A stretch of DNA of 46,978 nt from JAEUMY01 sp031394355. Its GTDB lineage: Bacteria > Pseudomonadota > Gammaproteobacteria > Burkholderiales > Usitatibacteraceae. The notes beneath the pieces are model-generated. The model was not told the origin of the DNA. It searched no databases and saw nothing but the letters and a program-made list of their open reading frames with translations. The stretch covers positions 1 to 46,978 of the forward strand of contig JANNSU010000062.1 of NCBI GenBank assembly GCA_031394355.1, in the 5' to 3' direction. Position 1 is the stretch's first letter. Each line of letters starts with the position of its first letter. This document shows, in pieces, positions 32,053 to 40,356 of the stretch. The translations under genes and the position numbers were made by a program.

Positions 32053-32621
32053 ACGCACGCATCAAACTCCTGCTTCTGTTTGGCCTCTTTGCAGCGCCAT
32101 TTGTCCTGGCCTATGCCACCTTTCACCTTTGGAAGCCAACATCCTTCGTCAACAAGGGAACGCTGCTCAATCCGGTCCAGGTTCTGGCCGAGATGCCGTT
32201 GCGCAGCAACGGTGGCCCAGAAGCCAAATGGTCTGCGCAGTCGTCATTGTCCGGGAAGTGGGTTCTGCTTCAGGTTGGCGATATGCCATGCGACGCGGCC
32301 TGCGAAGGCCGGCTTGTGGGTTTGCGTCAGATTCACGTAGCACTGGGCAAACACCAATCCCGTGTGCAGCGCGCATTTGCAATTCGTGAAGGCGCACTCG
32401 ACCCCGCCTTCGCAGGAAAAGTGCCTGACATGCTGTGGCTGACCAGCGCGGCGTTGCAGACTGAACTTCGCAAGGCAGTACCCACGGGAAGTGAGCTGGC
32501 AGGGCGAATACTGATCATCGACCCGCTGGGCAACCTCATTTTGCGGTATGACACGGGTGCTGAACTCAAGGATGTCGTCAAGGACATGGAGCGCCTGTTG
32601 AAGGCCTCGCGGATAGGCTGA
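32049..32621 (+). CDS. SCO-like membrane-anchored thioredoxin-fold protein
   Basis: A 190-residue protein with one N-terminal membrane helix (LLLLFGLFAAPFVLAYATFH). A thioredoxin-like domain carries a C-x-x-x-C pair (DMPCDAACEG) in the place of the SCO copper site, and ends GRILIIDPLGNLILRY. It lies between SURF1 and ctaA, as in other betaproteobacterial cta clusters, so a copper or thiol role in CuA assembly is likely. The later SCO histidine is not obvious. Confidence 0.8.
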   Translation: MNARIKLLLLFGLFAAPFVLAYATFHLWKPTSFVNKGTLLNPVQVLAEMPLRSNGGPEAKWSAQSSLSGKWVLLQVGDMPCDAACEGRLVGLRQIHVALGKHQSRVQRAFAIREGALDPAFAGKVPDMLWLTSAALQTELRKAVPTGSELAGRILIIDPLGNLILRYDTGAELKDVVKDMERLLKASRIG

Positions 32622-32625
32622 AATC

Positions 32626-33708
32626 ATGGGAATGACCGGATTTGAGCGCGGTCTGCTTGGATTGATTGTGCTGGCTTTCATCGTGGGTCTGACCCTGTGG
32701 ATCGGTCGCGAGCCCGCTCGCTTCCGCCGGCTGGCGATTGCGACCACAGCTACCGTATTCATTCTGGTCATACTCGGCGCATATGTTCGGCTTTCAGATG
32801 CAGGGCTCGGATGCCCGGATTGGCCTGGCTGCTACGGTAACTTCATGCCGTCGCAGTCGATGAAGGATATTCGTGCGGCTGAGTCGGTCCTGCCTGACGG
32901 CCCGGTGACTGTTGCGAAGGCGTGGAAGGAAATGCTCCATCGCTATCTCGCCATGCTGGTGGGCGCCATGATCGCCGCATTGGCTTTCGCAGCATGGCGC
33001 AATCGCAAGTCACTGCAACGATCAGCGGGCCTCGCCACCAGCTTGGCCGTGCTTGTGATCTTTCAAGCAGCGCTGGGGGCATGGACCGTCACCATGCTGC
33101 TGAAACCCGCGATTGTGACCGCGCATTTGATGGGCGGCATGGCGATCTTCGCGCTTCTGGTCTGGCTCTGCCTGCAACAACGCACGTCGTTGGCCTCAAC
33201 GAGCGGGGGCGCTGCGGAACGCACCGGGACGACCTTGCGAATATTCGCAGTGCTTGGAATGCTCGTCTTGATTTGCCAGATCATTCTTGGTGGCTGGGTC
33301 AGTACCAACTATGCGGCGCTGGCTTGTGCGGACTTCCCAACCTGTGCGGGAAAGTGGGTGCCGCCGATGGAGTTCGAACATGCGTTTCATGTCATTCGAC
33401 CTCTGGGTATCGGGCCAGATGGACAGTTCCTCACAATGGAAGCGTTGCGGGCAATCCATTGGATCCATCGCATCGGTGCGGTGATTACGACGATTCTGCT
33501 CGTTTCGCTTGCTTGGGTGTTGTACAAAGAGGGGCTTGGTTCTCTCGCCCGCGGCGTGATAGTGCTGCTGTTGCTGCAGGTCCTAATCGGCGTGGGCAAT
33601 GTGGTGTGGAGCCTGCCTCTATCACTCGCTGTGGCGCATAATGGCGGCGCCGCACTCCTGTTGGGTTGGCTGGTTCTCGTCAATTTCCGCGTCTTTTCGA
33701 AGTCGTAG
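32626..33708 (+). CDS. ctaA: heme A synthase
   Basis: A 360-residue COX15-type membrane enzyme that oxidises heme O to heme A. About eight helices are present. RLSDAGLGCPDWPGCYG near the start, EMLHRYLAMLVGA, HLMGGM and the second-half motifs NYAALACADFPTC and HWIHRIGAV match the family, including the four heme-ligand histidines. An iterated palindrome encodes R-I-F-A at the start of one helix. ATG 32626 lies four bases after the preceding stop. Confidence 0.95.
   Translation: MGMTGFERGLLGLIVLAFIVGLTLWIGREPARFRRLAIATTATVFILVILGAYVRLSDAGLGCPDWPGCYGNFMPSQSMKDIRAAESVLPDGPVTVAKAWKEMLHRYLAMLVGAMIAALAFAAWRNRKSLQRSAGLATSLAVLVIFQAALGAWTVTMLLKPAIVTAHLMGGMAIFALLVWLCLQQRTSLASTSGGAAERTGTTLRIFAVLGMLVLICQIILGGWVSTNYAALACADFPTCAGKWVPPMEFEHAFHVIRPLGIGPDGQFLTMEALRAIHWIHRIGAVITTILLVSLAWVLYKEGLGSLARGVIVLLLLQVLIGVGNVVWSLPLSLAVAHNGGAALLLGWLVLVNFRVFSKS
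33237..33248. repeat. iterated palindrome GCGAATATTCGC, copy 14
   Basis: Exact 14-mer inside ctaA, read as R-I-F-A (codons CGA ATA TTC GCA). Confidence 0.95.
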
Positions 33709-33716
33709 GCACTCAA

Positions 33717-34625
33717 ATGTCGCAGCCCTTATCCCTCGCGCATCATCGCAATGTTCTCGCCCAGTTCTTTGAGCTGTGCAAACCACGGGTCAATGCGCTG
33801 ATTGTTTTCACCGCTGTCATCGGCATGATGTTGGCCGTTCCCGCCGGTCTGCCCTGGGATGTGGCGCTCATGCTCATCTCCACCCTCGGCATTGCACTGG
33901 TGGCAGGTGCCGCGGCAGCGTTCAATTGCCTCGTTGAACAGCGGATCGATGCGCACATGGCCAGAACGAGGGCGCGCCCCACGGTCGCTGGCACCATCAC
34001 TGATAGCCAGGTTCTCATTTTGGCGGGAATCGTGGGCGGGCTGGGGCTCTACGTCCTTTATGCGTGGGTTAATTCCATCACCATGTGGCTCACCCTGGCG
34101 ACATTTGTGGGCTATGCGGTGATCTACACCATCATCCTCAAGCCCGCGACACCGCAGAACATTGTCATTGGTGGTGCCTCGGGTGCTATGCCGCCCGTAC
34201 TGGGATGGGCCGCAGTGACCGGTGATGTGTCACCTCATTCGCTGTTGTTGTTTCTCATCATCTTTGCGTGGACGCCGCCGCATTTCTGGGCCCTGGCCCT
34301 CTATCGGCGCAAGGAGTATGCGAAGGCTGGCATGCCCATGCTGCCTGTGACGCATGGGGAAGCATTCACCCGCCTGCATCTCTTGCTCTACACGATCATG
34401 CTGGCGGCTGCGACACTTCTGCCGTTCGCGGTGGGGATGAGCGGATGGATTTACCTCGTATCCGTTCTGGTTCTGGATGCGGTGTTTCTCTACTACGCCA
34501 TCCAGCTCTATCGTGCCTACAACGATGCGCTGGCCAGGCGCACGTTTTCATTCTCGATTTTGTATCTGTCATTGCTGTTTGCGGCGCTGCTGGTGGATCA
34601 CTACGCACCACTGTTCAGGTCATGA
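33717..34625 (+). CDS. ctaB: protoheme IX farnesyltransferase (heme O synthase)
   Basis: A 302-residue UbiA-family prenyltransferase with about nine helices that adds farnesyl to heme B, making the substrate of CtaA. The KPRVNALIVFTAVIGM start, the Asp-rich loop VEQRIDAHMARTRARP and the second loop WTPPHFWALALYRRKEYAKA are diagnostic. ATG 33717 is preferred; upstream codons belong to the ctaA frame overlap. The stop overlaps the sco start. Confidence 0.96.
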   Translation: MSQPLSLAHHRNVLAQFFELCKPRVNALIVFTAVIGMMLAVPAGLPWDVALMLISTLGIALVAGAAAAFNCLVEQRIDAHMARTRARPTVAGTITDSQVLILAGIVGGLGLYVLYAWVNSITMWLTLATFVGYAVIYTIILKPATPQNIVIGGASGAMPPVLGWAAVTGDVSPHSLLLFLIIFAWTPPHFWALALYRRKEYAKAGMPMLPVTHGEAFTRLHLLLYTIMLAAATLLPFAVGMSGWIYLVSVLVLDAVFLYYAIQLYRAYNDALARRTFSFSILYLSLLFAALLVDHYAPLFRS

Positions 34626-35230
34626 TTTCCACAAGCTTGGTTGTGCTGCGAATATTCGCATCGGTGCTGCTGGTGTTGGTGTTGGTGGCATGTCCTCAAA
34701 AACCTGCAGCGTTCAACGCCATCGACATTACGGGTATTCAGGGCTACGGCACTGATATTCGTCTGACCGACCATACCGGCAAACCGCGGTCAATGGCTGA
34801 TTTTCGCGGCAAGGTCGTCGCCGTTTTTTTTGGATTCACCCATTGCCCGGATGTCTGCCCGACCACGCTGGCTGACTTGCGGACGGTCATGACGCAGTTG
34901 GGGCCAGAGGCTGACAAGCTTCAGGTCTTGTTCGTGTCAGTAGACCCAAAGCGCGACACGCCGACGTTACTCTCAAAGTATGTCCCGTCATTTCATCCTT
35001 CGTTTCTCGGGCTGACCGGCACGCCGGAATCGATTGCAAAAGTGACGGGCGACTTCAAGATTTTTGTGAGGGAACAACCAGGAAAGACACCCGAAACCTA
35101 CACCGTTGACCACTCGGCAGGCATGTTGGTGTTCGATATGCAGAATCGACTGCGGCTGTTCGTCAACTACGGCATGGCCCCGGAACCCTTGACCCAGGAT
35201 TTCAAACGTCTGATGAAGGAAAAAGCATGA
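34622..35230 (+). CDS. SCO1/SenC copper chaperone, lipoprotein
   Basis: A 202-residue periplasmic protein that delivers copper to CuA of subunit II. The lipoprotein signal has a lipobox at Cys24 (VLVAC). The copper site is CPDVC (Cys75, Cys79) in FFGFTHCPDVCPTTL plus the histidine in TVDHSAGMLV. The signal-peptide core holds an iterated palindrome (R-I-F-A at 10-13). ATG 34622 overlaps the ctaB stop by four bases, so the ctaA-ctaB-sco set is coupled. Confidence 0.94.
   Translation: MISTSLVVLRIFASVLLVLVLVACPQKPAAFNAIDITGIQGYGTDIRLTDHTGKPRSMADFRGKVVAVFFGFTHCPDVCPTTLADLRTVMTQLGPEADKLQVLFVSVDPKRDTPTLLSKYVPSFHPSFLGLTGTPESIAKVTGDFKIFVREQPGKTPETYTVDHSAGMLVFDMQNRLRLFVNYGMAPEPLTQDFKRLMKEKA
34648..34659. 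repeat. iterated palindrome GCGAATATTCGC, copy 15
   Basis: Exact 14-mer in the signal-peptide codons of the SCO lipoprotein, read as R-I-F-A. Confidence 0.95.
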
Positions 35231-35574
35231 GCATCAATCGATTTCATGTCGGTGCACGCCTCTCCGAAATGGCGGTCCATGGCAACACGGTTTACTTGGC
35301 AGGACAGGTCGCCTCCGATTCCGCCCAGGACATGGCAGGACAAACCCGCCAGGTCCTCGCCGCCATCGACACGTTGCTGGCCGAGGCAGGTACGGACAAG
35401 TCGCGCATCCTCTCCACCACGATCTTCGTAGCGGACATGGCAGAGTTTCCCGCCATGAACATTGTCTGGGATGCGTGGGTAGTGCCAGGCCAGACCCCGC
35501 CGCGCGCGACGGTGCAGGCAAAGCTCGCCAAGCCGGAGTGGAAGGTCGAGATGCAGGTCATTGCCGCGCGCTGA
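35227..35574 (+). CDS. RidA-family enamine/imine deaminase
   Basis: A 115-residue protein of the YjgF/RidA family. The opening NRFHVGARLSEMAVHGNTVY, LAGQVASD, QTRQVLAAIDTLLAEAGTD and PRATVQAKLAKPEWKVEMQV are typical. The Arg of PPRATV would bind the substrate carboxylate. It clears reactive enamines made by PLP enzymes. Its ATG overlaps the sco stop, so it rides on the cta operon, and a bidirectional terminator follows. Confidence 0.9.
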   Translation: MSINRFHVGARLSEMAVHGNTVYLAGQVASDSAQDMAGQTRQVLAAIDTLLAEAGTDKSRILSTTIFVADMAEFPAMNIVWDAWVVPGQTPPRATVQAKLAKPEWKVEMQVIAAR

Positions 35575-35591
35575 GGCGCGCAATATAAAAA

Positions 35592-35619
35592 ACGGGCATC
35601 GTGTTGCTACGATGCCCGT
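35592..35619. terminator. bidirectional Rho-independent terminator between ridA and rpoH
   Basis: An 11-bp perfect stem (ACGGGCATCGT / ACGATGCCCGT) with a six-base loop. Read from rpoH it is followed by a T-rich TTTTTTAT tract, a strong terminator. On the plus strand only TTGCTTTC follows, so it is weaker for ridA. Confidence 0.88.
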
Positions 35620-35637
35620 TGCTTTCAAGCGTTACGG

Positions 35638-36498
35638 TCAGGTCGCCGAATACTGCGCCAATGCCGATTTCATTTTTTGCATGGCCTTGACTTCGATCTG
35701 CCGGATGCGTTCAGCCGAGACGCCGAACTCGGCAGCCAACTCATGCAATGTCTTTTCTTCGCCTTCGTTCAGCCAGCGGGTTTCGATGACGCGCCGACTG
35801 CGGACGTCAAGGCTGTCGAGAGCATCCCGCAGTCCGTTGTTGGCGGCTTCAACCTTTTGCTTCGTTTGCAGCAATGCAGAAGGTTCGGAAGCGGCATCAG
35901 GCAGGTAAGCGATCGGGCTGACCCAGTCCTCGCCATCGTCAACAGTGGGCTCCAATGAAATCTCCTGACCGTTCAGGCGCATTTCCATCTCGGCCACGTC
36001 GGACTCCTTCACCGAAAGCTGCTTCGCGACTTCCTTCAGTTCGCGCGGGCTCAGGCTGCCAAAATTTGGCTTCATGCTGCGCAGATTGAAAAACAGCTTG
36101 CGCTGCGCCTTCGTTGTGGCGACCTTCACCATCCGCCAGTTGCGGATGATGTACTCGTGAATCTCGGCCTTGATCCAGTGAACGGCGAACGAAACCAGCC
36201 GCACGCCGCGGTCGGGATCGAAGCGTTTTACCGCCTTCAGCAGGCCGATGTTGCCTTCCTGAATGAGATCGGCATGCGGCAGGCCGTAGCCCAGATAGTT
36301 TCGGGCAACCGACACGACCAGGCGGAGGTGCGAGAGGACCATCTCACTCGCGGCGCTCACATCCCCCTCTCGTTTCAGACGTTGACCCAGTTGCTGCTCG
36401 CGTTCGAGCGTCAGCATGGGAATGCGATTCACCGTGCTGATATAGCTTTCAATGCTGGATACAGCCAAAGATGGCAATTGCATGGTGGAAGCAGTCAT
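35638..36498 (-). CDS. rpoH: heat-shock sigma factor RpoH (sigma-32)
   Basis: A 286-residue sigma factor that directs RNA polymerase to heat-shock promoters. Region 2 (VVSVARNYLGYGLPHADLIQ, EGNIGLLKAVKRFD) is clear. The RpoH box QRKLFFNLR at 132-140 separates RpoH from RpoD. Region 4 helix-turn-helix (LHELAAEFGVSAERIRQIE) ends the protein. ATG 36498 has a strong GAGGAGG site. A CIRCE-like operator lies 27-53 bases upstream, which suggests HrcA control. Confidence 0.96.
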   Translation of the reverse strand: MTASTMQLPSLAVSSIESYISTVNRIPMLTLEREQQLGQRLKREGDVSAASEMVLSHLRLVVSVARNYLGYGLPHADLIQEGNIGLLKAVKRFDPDRGVRLVSFAVHWIKAEIHEYIIRNWRMVKVATTKAQRKLFFNLRSMKPNFGSLSPRELKEVAKQLSVKESDVAEMEMRLNGQEISLEPTVDDGEDWVSPIAYLPDAASEPSALLQTKQKVEAANNGLRDALDSLDVRSRRVIETRWLNEGEEKTLHELAAEFGVSAERIRQIEVKAMQKMKSALAQYSAT

Positions 36499-36524
36499 GG
36501 TTCCTCCTCAAGTTCAGTGAGATG

Positions 36525-36551
36525 TTAGCACTCTAGAGCTTTGAGTGCCAA
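36525..36551. promoter_or_regulatory. CIRCE-type HrcA operator upstream of rpoH
   Basis: TTAGCACTC (36525-36533), exactly nine bases, then GAGTGCCAA (36543-36551). This matches the CIRCE consensus TTAGCACTC-N9-GAGTGCTAA at 17 of 18 positions with the exact spacing. It lies between ftsX and the rpoH ribosome-binding site, where HrcA would repress rpoH. Confidence 0.85.
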
Positions 36552-36592
36552 CGCCATGAATGGTTCCCGCACCAGGCTGCCGATCAAGACAA

Positions 36593-37492
36593 TCAGGGGT
36601 CTCTTGCCAGCGAGGAAGCTGACCAAGCCGCGCCAGTGAGTGACAGTAAAGAAACAATGAATATGTAAGTGGACGCTTGCACCCAGGTTGGCTGAGCAAT
36701 GTTGAACTGGAGGCTGTATTCCGCCGCAAGGCTCGCAATATGGGTATTCGCCCAAGCAATACCCACCATCGCAACGAGGCAGCCAAGCAGCGCCGACAAC
36801 CCGCCTGCGATGAACCCGAAGTACAGGAAGGGCCGTCGCACGAACCGGCTGGACGCGCCAATCAGCTTGCTCACGGCAATTTCGTCGCGACGAGTCAGTA
36901 CTTCAAGTCGAATGGTGTTGCCAATCACCAGCATGACCGCAATGGCGGCGAGCAAGGCAGCGGCAAGAATGGCCGCTTCGCCGAGGCGGACGATTTTCCG
37001 CAATTTGCGGACCCACTCAAAGTCGGCCGAGATCCTGTCCACGCCGGGCAGGCGCGCAGCCTGTTGGCGGATTTGCTCAAGTGTTGCCGGATCACTTCCC
37101 GCTGGTTTCAGTATCACAGCGTGAGGAAGTGGATTCCCCTCAAGGCTTGCAACGAGATCGGCTAGCTGGGGCCGCTTTCGAAGCTCGCCAAGTGCCGCAT
37201 CCTTGGTGAAAATCCTGGCAGCCACCACGCCAGGCAGTTTTGTCAGGGCACTTTCCAGCACCTTGGCATCGTCCAGCGACGCCTTGGGGTCCATGAACAC
37301 ATTCACCTCGGCATCGGTTCCGATACGGAATGTGGCCGCTTCCAGGCTTGTCATCACGTTGTGCAGCGCCAGCGGTATCGCCAGGGCACAGCCCAGAACG
37401 GTCAGGGAAAGCAAAGTCCCGACTGGCTGGCTTCGAAGCTGCATCAAGCCGCGCCGCAACGCGTTTCGGTGGGCGGTCAGGAACACGTTCAT
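36593..37492 (-). CDS. ftsX: cell division protein FtsX
   Basis: A 299-residue membrane protein with four helices that, with FtsE, activates septal peptidoglycan hydrolases. The N-terminal QLRSQPVGTLLSLTVLGCAL, the periplasmic EVNVFMDPKASLDDAK region and the RRDEIAVSKLIGASSRFVRRPF loop match FtsX. ATG 37492 overlaps the ftsE stop by four bases. It is the last gene of ftsY-ftsE-ftsX. Confidence 0.95.
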   Translation of the reverse strand: MNVFLTAHRNALRRGLMQLRSQPVGTLLSLTVLGCALAIPLALHNVMTSLEAATFRIGTDAEVNVFMDPKASLDDAKVLESALTKLPGVVAARIFTKDAALGELRKRPQLADLVASLEGNPLPHAVILKPAGSDPATLEQIRQQAARLPGVDRISADFEWVRKLRKIVRLGEAAILAAALLAAIAVMLVIGNTIRLEVLTRRDEIAVSKLIGASSRFVRRPFLYFGFIAGGLSALLGCLVAMVGIAWANTHIASLAAEYSLQFNIAQPTWVQASTYIFIVSLLSLTGAAWSASSLARDP

Positions 37493-38157
37493 GCGGATTG
37501 CGCCGCTGTCATGACCTGGCCCTGGCGAATTTCCACCCTTCTCACGGGCACGGCCGCCAAGGCGGGCAAGTCGTGAGTGGAGAGCAGGACTGTCACGCCG
37601 ACCTGATTGAAAGACCTGAAAAGCGCCATGATGCTGGCTGCGTACTCCGCGTCGAGATTGCCAGTCGGCTCATCTGCAATCAGGATGGCTGGACGGCTGA
37701 CAATGGCTCGTGCGATACATAACCGTTGCTGCTCGCCCCCGGACAGGCTGACGGGGTTTGCCCGCTCGCGCTGGAGCAGTCCAACCTTGTCCAGGGCTGC
37801 CCTGGCGCGTCGCTGTGCCTCCTTGATGGGGAAGTCCGCGATCTCTAGTGGCAACATGACATTGTCGAACACCGTTCTGTCATACAGTAATTTGTGGTCC
37901 TGAAATACGATGCCCAGGGATCGACGCAGCACCGCCAGGCCGGCGGCGCCCAAACTGCCCAGATTCTGCCCATTCACCAGCACGTTTCCGGAAGTGGCCC
38001 GCTCCAGTCCAGCCACCAGTTTGAGGAGCGTGCTCTTGCCGGCACCTGTCTGTCCCGTTACAGCGACGAACTCGCCGGGCGCAATTTCCAGCGAGATGGC
38101 GCGAAGTGCCTCATGGCCGCCGGGATAGCGCTTGCCGGCCTCGATGAGCTGGATCAT
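37489..38157 (-). CDS. ftsE: cell division ATP-binding protein FtsE
   Basis: A 222-residue ABC ATPase partner of FtsX. Walker A is GQTGAGKS at 35-42, then the Q-loop VFQDHKLLYDRTV. The signature LSGGEQQ, Walker B ILIADEPTGNLD and switch LSTHDLPAL follow. It overlaps ftsY upstream and ftsX downstream by four bases each, so the three are translationally coupled. Confidence 0.96.
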   Translation of the reverse strand: MIQLIEAGKRYPGGHEALRAISLEIAPGEFVAVTGQTGAGKSTLLKLVAGLERATSGNVLVNGQNLGSLGAAGLAVLRRSLGIVFQDHKLLYDRTVFDNVMLPLEIADFPIKEAQRRARAALDKVGLLQRERANPVSLSGGEQQRLCIARAIVSRPAILIADEPTGNLDAEYAASIMALFRSFNQVGVTVLLSTHDLPALAAVPVRRVEIRQGQVMTAAQSA

Positions 38158-39110
38158 TCGAGGAGTGCCTTGGCATAGTCGTCCGCCTGAAACGGCTGCA
38201 GGTCATCCACACTCTCGCCGACGCCGATGAAGCGGATGGGGATCACCCTGTCGCCCATGGCCATGCCTAGCAAAGCACCCCCACGCGCAGTACCATCCAG
38301 CTTGGTCAGCACCAGTCCCGTGACAGTCAGCGCCTCGTTGAATGCTGCGATCTGCGAGCGGGCGTTCTGGCCGGTGTTTGCATCCAGAACCAGAAGGATC
38401 TCATGCGGCGCAGTGTGATCGGCCTTCGCGATCACCCGCTTGATCTTTTTGAGCTCATCCATGAGATGTAGCTGTGTCGGCAGGCGCCCGGCTGTATCGG
38501 CAATCACTACATCAGTGCCCCTGGACCGCGCGGCCTGAATGGCATCAAAAATGACTGCGGCCGGATCAGCGCCGTCCTGAGAGATCACCGTGATGCCGCT
38601 CCGCTCTCCCCAGCTTGCCAACTGCTCGCGGGCAGCCGCCCGGAATGTGTCCCCGGCGGCAAGCATGACCGACTTGCCCTCGTTCAGAAACCGTCTGGCG
38701 AGTTTCCCTATCGTTGTTGTTTTGCCTGCACCGTTCACGCCGACCGTCATGATCACGTAGGGGCGACTTGTCGACGTGTCCAGGGGTGATTCGAGCGGCG
38801 CCAGAAGATCCTTGATGGAGGTCGCGAGGCGGGCTTTCAGTTCTTCTGCCGAGGCCACCTTCGCGTCGCGTCGCAGCATCTCGATGATCCGTTGCGTGGC
38901 GGCAGGCCCGACGTCAGCCATGAGGAGGGTGTCCTCGAGCGCCTGAAACCAGGCGTCATCCACCTTGTCGTGACGCCACAGTGCGGACAGGCCGGACTTC
39001 ATTTTGGAGGACGTCTGAGACAGGCCAGCCTTCAGCCGCTCGAACCAGCGGCTTCCCTCGGGGGCGTCGGGCTGGCCATTCGGAAGGGACTTCTTGAACA
39101 AGGGGAACAT
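38154..39110 (-). CDS. ftsY: signal recognition particle receptor FtsY
   Basis: A 318-residue SRP GTPase that docks ribosome-nascent chains at the membrane. The N domain covers about 20-110. The G domain has G1 GVNGAGKTTTIGK at 124-136, AAGDTFRAAAREQL, the DTAGRL motif and LTKLDGTARGG. The acidic A domain of longer homologues is almost absent, as in many betaproteobacteria. I chose ATG 39110 (MFPLFKK) over an upstream start nine codons earlier, because FtsY proteins commonly open this way. Confidence 0.95.
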   Translation of the reverse strand: MFPLFKKSLPNGQPDAPEGSRWFERLKAGLSQTSSKMKSGLSALWRHDKVDDAWFQALEDTLLMADVGPAATQRIIEMLRRDAKVASAEELKARLATSIKDLLAPLESPLDTSTSRPYVIMTVGVNGAGKTTTIGKLARRFLNEGKSVMLAAGDTFRAAAREQLASWGERSGITVISQDGADPAAVIFDAIQAARSRGTDVVIADTAGRLPTQLHLMDELKKIKRVIAKADHTAPHEILLVLDANTGQNARSQIAAFNEALTVTGLVLTKLDGTARGGALLGMAMGDRVIPIRFIGVGESVDDLQPFQADDYAKALLE

Positions 39111-39156
39111 GGAGGGCACCTGAAGAGCAGCCCGCATTTTACGGTAAGCTGGATTC

Positions 39157-39837
39157 GTGAAATCAAATCATGCAGCCAAAGGCACCCGGGCACGGGTCCC
39201 GGGCCTTGCCGCCGGGCCACGGAGCAAACCAGCCGGCGTGGTGCGAGTGATCGGCGGCCAGTGGCGCAGTCGGCACATCGAAGTGCTGGATTCCGAAGGA
39301 TTGCGACCCACGGGAGATCGAATTCGGGAAACCTTGTTCAACTGGCTTGGCCCTACGCTGGTGGGCAAGCGATGCCTGGATCTCTTTGCGGGCACCGGCG
39401 TTCTGGGGATCGAGGCGCTCTCACGAGGGGCGCCAGAAGTTGTCTGGGTGGAGAAGAGCCTGCCCGCCTCGCGGCAGCTCCGAATGGTAGTGGAGTCGTT
39501 TCAGGAGAAAGACCCGGTCAGCGGAACAGGCATGGTTCACCATGCGGATGCTTTGAGTTTCCTGAAACGTGCCAAGACCCAATTCGATATCGTCTTTCTC
39601 GATCCACCGTTTGCGCTATCAGTATGGTCCAGCCTATGGCCCATGCTGGATGAACTCGTTCTGCCAGGCGGCCGTATCTATGTTGAAGCGCCTACCCAGC
39701 CTGCGGTGCTCACACCGCCGCCTCAGGGATGGCTTATTATTCGCCAAGCATCCGCCGGGGCGGTCTGGTTTGCCCTGCTGCAACGCGAATATTCGGAAGC
39801 GCCGCCTCCCATTCCCGCAGACTTTCCAACATCATGA
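39157..39837 (+). CDS. rsmD: 16S rRNA (guanine966-N2)-methyltransferase RsmD
   Basis: A 226-residue SAM enzyme that methylates G966 of 16S rRNA. VRVIGGQWRSRHIEV at 29, LRPTGDRIRETLFNWL at 49, the SAM motif CLDLFAGTGVLGIEAL at 73 and the catalytic DPPF at 149-152 are clear. The start GTG 39157 gives a basic tail before the conserved part; a later start is possible. A one-mismatch copy of the iterated palindrome lies near the C-terminus (E-Y-S). It is divergent from ftsY, as usual, and coupled to coaD. Confidence 0.94.
   Translation: MKSNHAAKGTRARVPGLAAGPRSKPAGVVRVIGGQWRSRHIEVLDSEGLRPTGDRIRETLFNWLGPTLVGKRCLDLFAGTGVLGIEALSRGAPEVVWVEKSLPASRQLRMVVESFQEKDPVSGTGMVHHADALSFLKRAKTQFDIVFLDPPFALSVWSSLWPMLDELVLPGGRIYVEAPTQPAVLTPPPQGWLIIRQASAGAVWFALLQREYSEAPPPIPADFPTS
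39785..39796. repeat. one-mismatch variant of the iterated palindrome (GCGAATATTCGG)
   Basis: Eleven of twelve bases match. It is inside rsmD near its 3' end and read as E-Y-S. Confidence 0.6.
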
Positions 39838-40319
39838 TACGAGCAGTTTATCCCGGTACGTTTGATCCCATCACCCGAGGCCACGAAGACCTCGTGGCTA
39901 GAGCTGCCAGATTGTTTGGCGAGGTCACGGTCGGTGTCGCACACAGCGAGGCAAAACGGCCGTTCTTCACGTTGCAGGAACGCATGGCGCTGGCCAAAGA
40001 AGTGCTGGCGCCGTACCCGAACGTGAAGGTCTACGGGTTTGGTGGTCTGCTGTCGGAGTTCGTGAAGGAACACGGCGGGGATGTCATTTTGCGTGGCCTG
40101 CGCGCCGTGTCCGACTTCGAATATGAGTTCCAGATGGCGGGCATGAACCGACGCCTGAATCCCGGTGTCGAAACACTGTTTCTGACGCCCTCAGACAAAT
40201 ATTTGTTCATTTCCGCCACCATCGTTCGGGAGATCGCTGTTTTGGGTGGCGATGTGGGCGAGTTCGTGCACCCGATCACGGCAGAATGGTTGAAGCGCAA
40301 GGTTGGCAAGGGCGAGTGA
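39834..40319 (+). CDS. coaD: pantetheine-phosphate adenylyltransferase
   Basis: A 161-residue hexameric enzyme making dephospho-CoA from 4'-phosphopantetheine and ATP. The nucleotidyltransferase T-x-G-H is at 14-17 in YPGTFDPITRGHEDL. RGLRAVSDFEYEFQMAGMNR and the ISATIVREIA signature also match. The ATG overlaps the rsmD stop (ATGA). CoaE, the next enzyme, is at 24101. Confidence 0.96.
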   Translation: MIRAVYPGTFDPITRGHEDLVARAARLFGEVTVGVAHSEAKRPFFTLQERMALAKEVLAPYPNVKVYGFGGLLSEFVKEHGGDVILRGLRAVSDFEYEFQMAGMNRRLNPGVETLFLTPSDKYLFISATIVREIAVLGGDVGEFVHPITAEWLKRKVGKGE

Positions 40320-40356
40320 TGCGAACGGCAGAAGCATTGAACGCATGGAGCCACCC

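Noticed and set aside
34268..34621. Upstream extension of the SCO gene frame
   Set aside because: It overlaps ctaB. The lipoprotein signal begins at ATG 34622.
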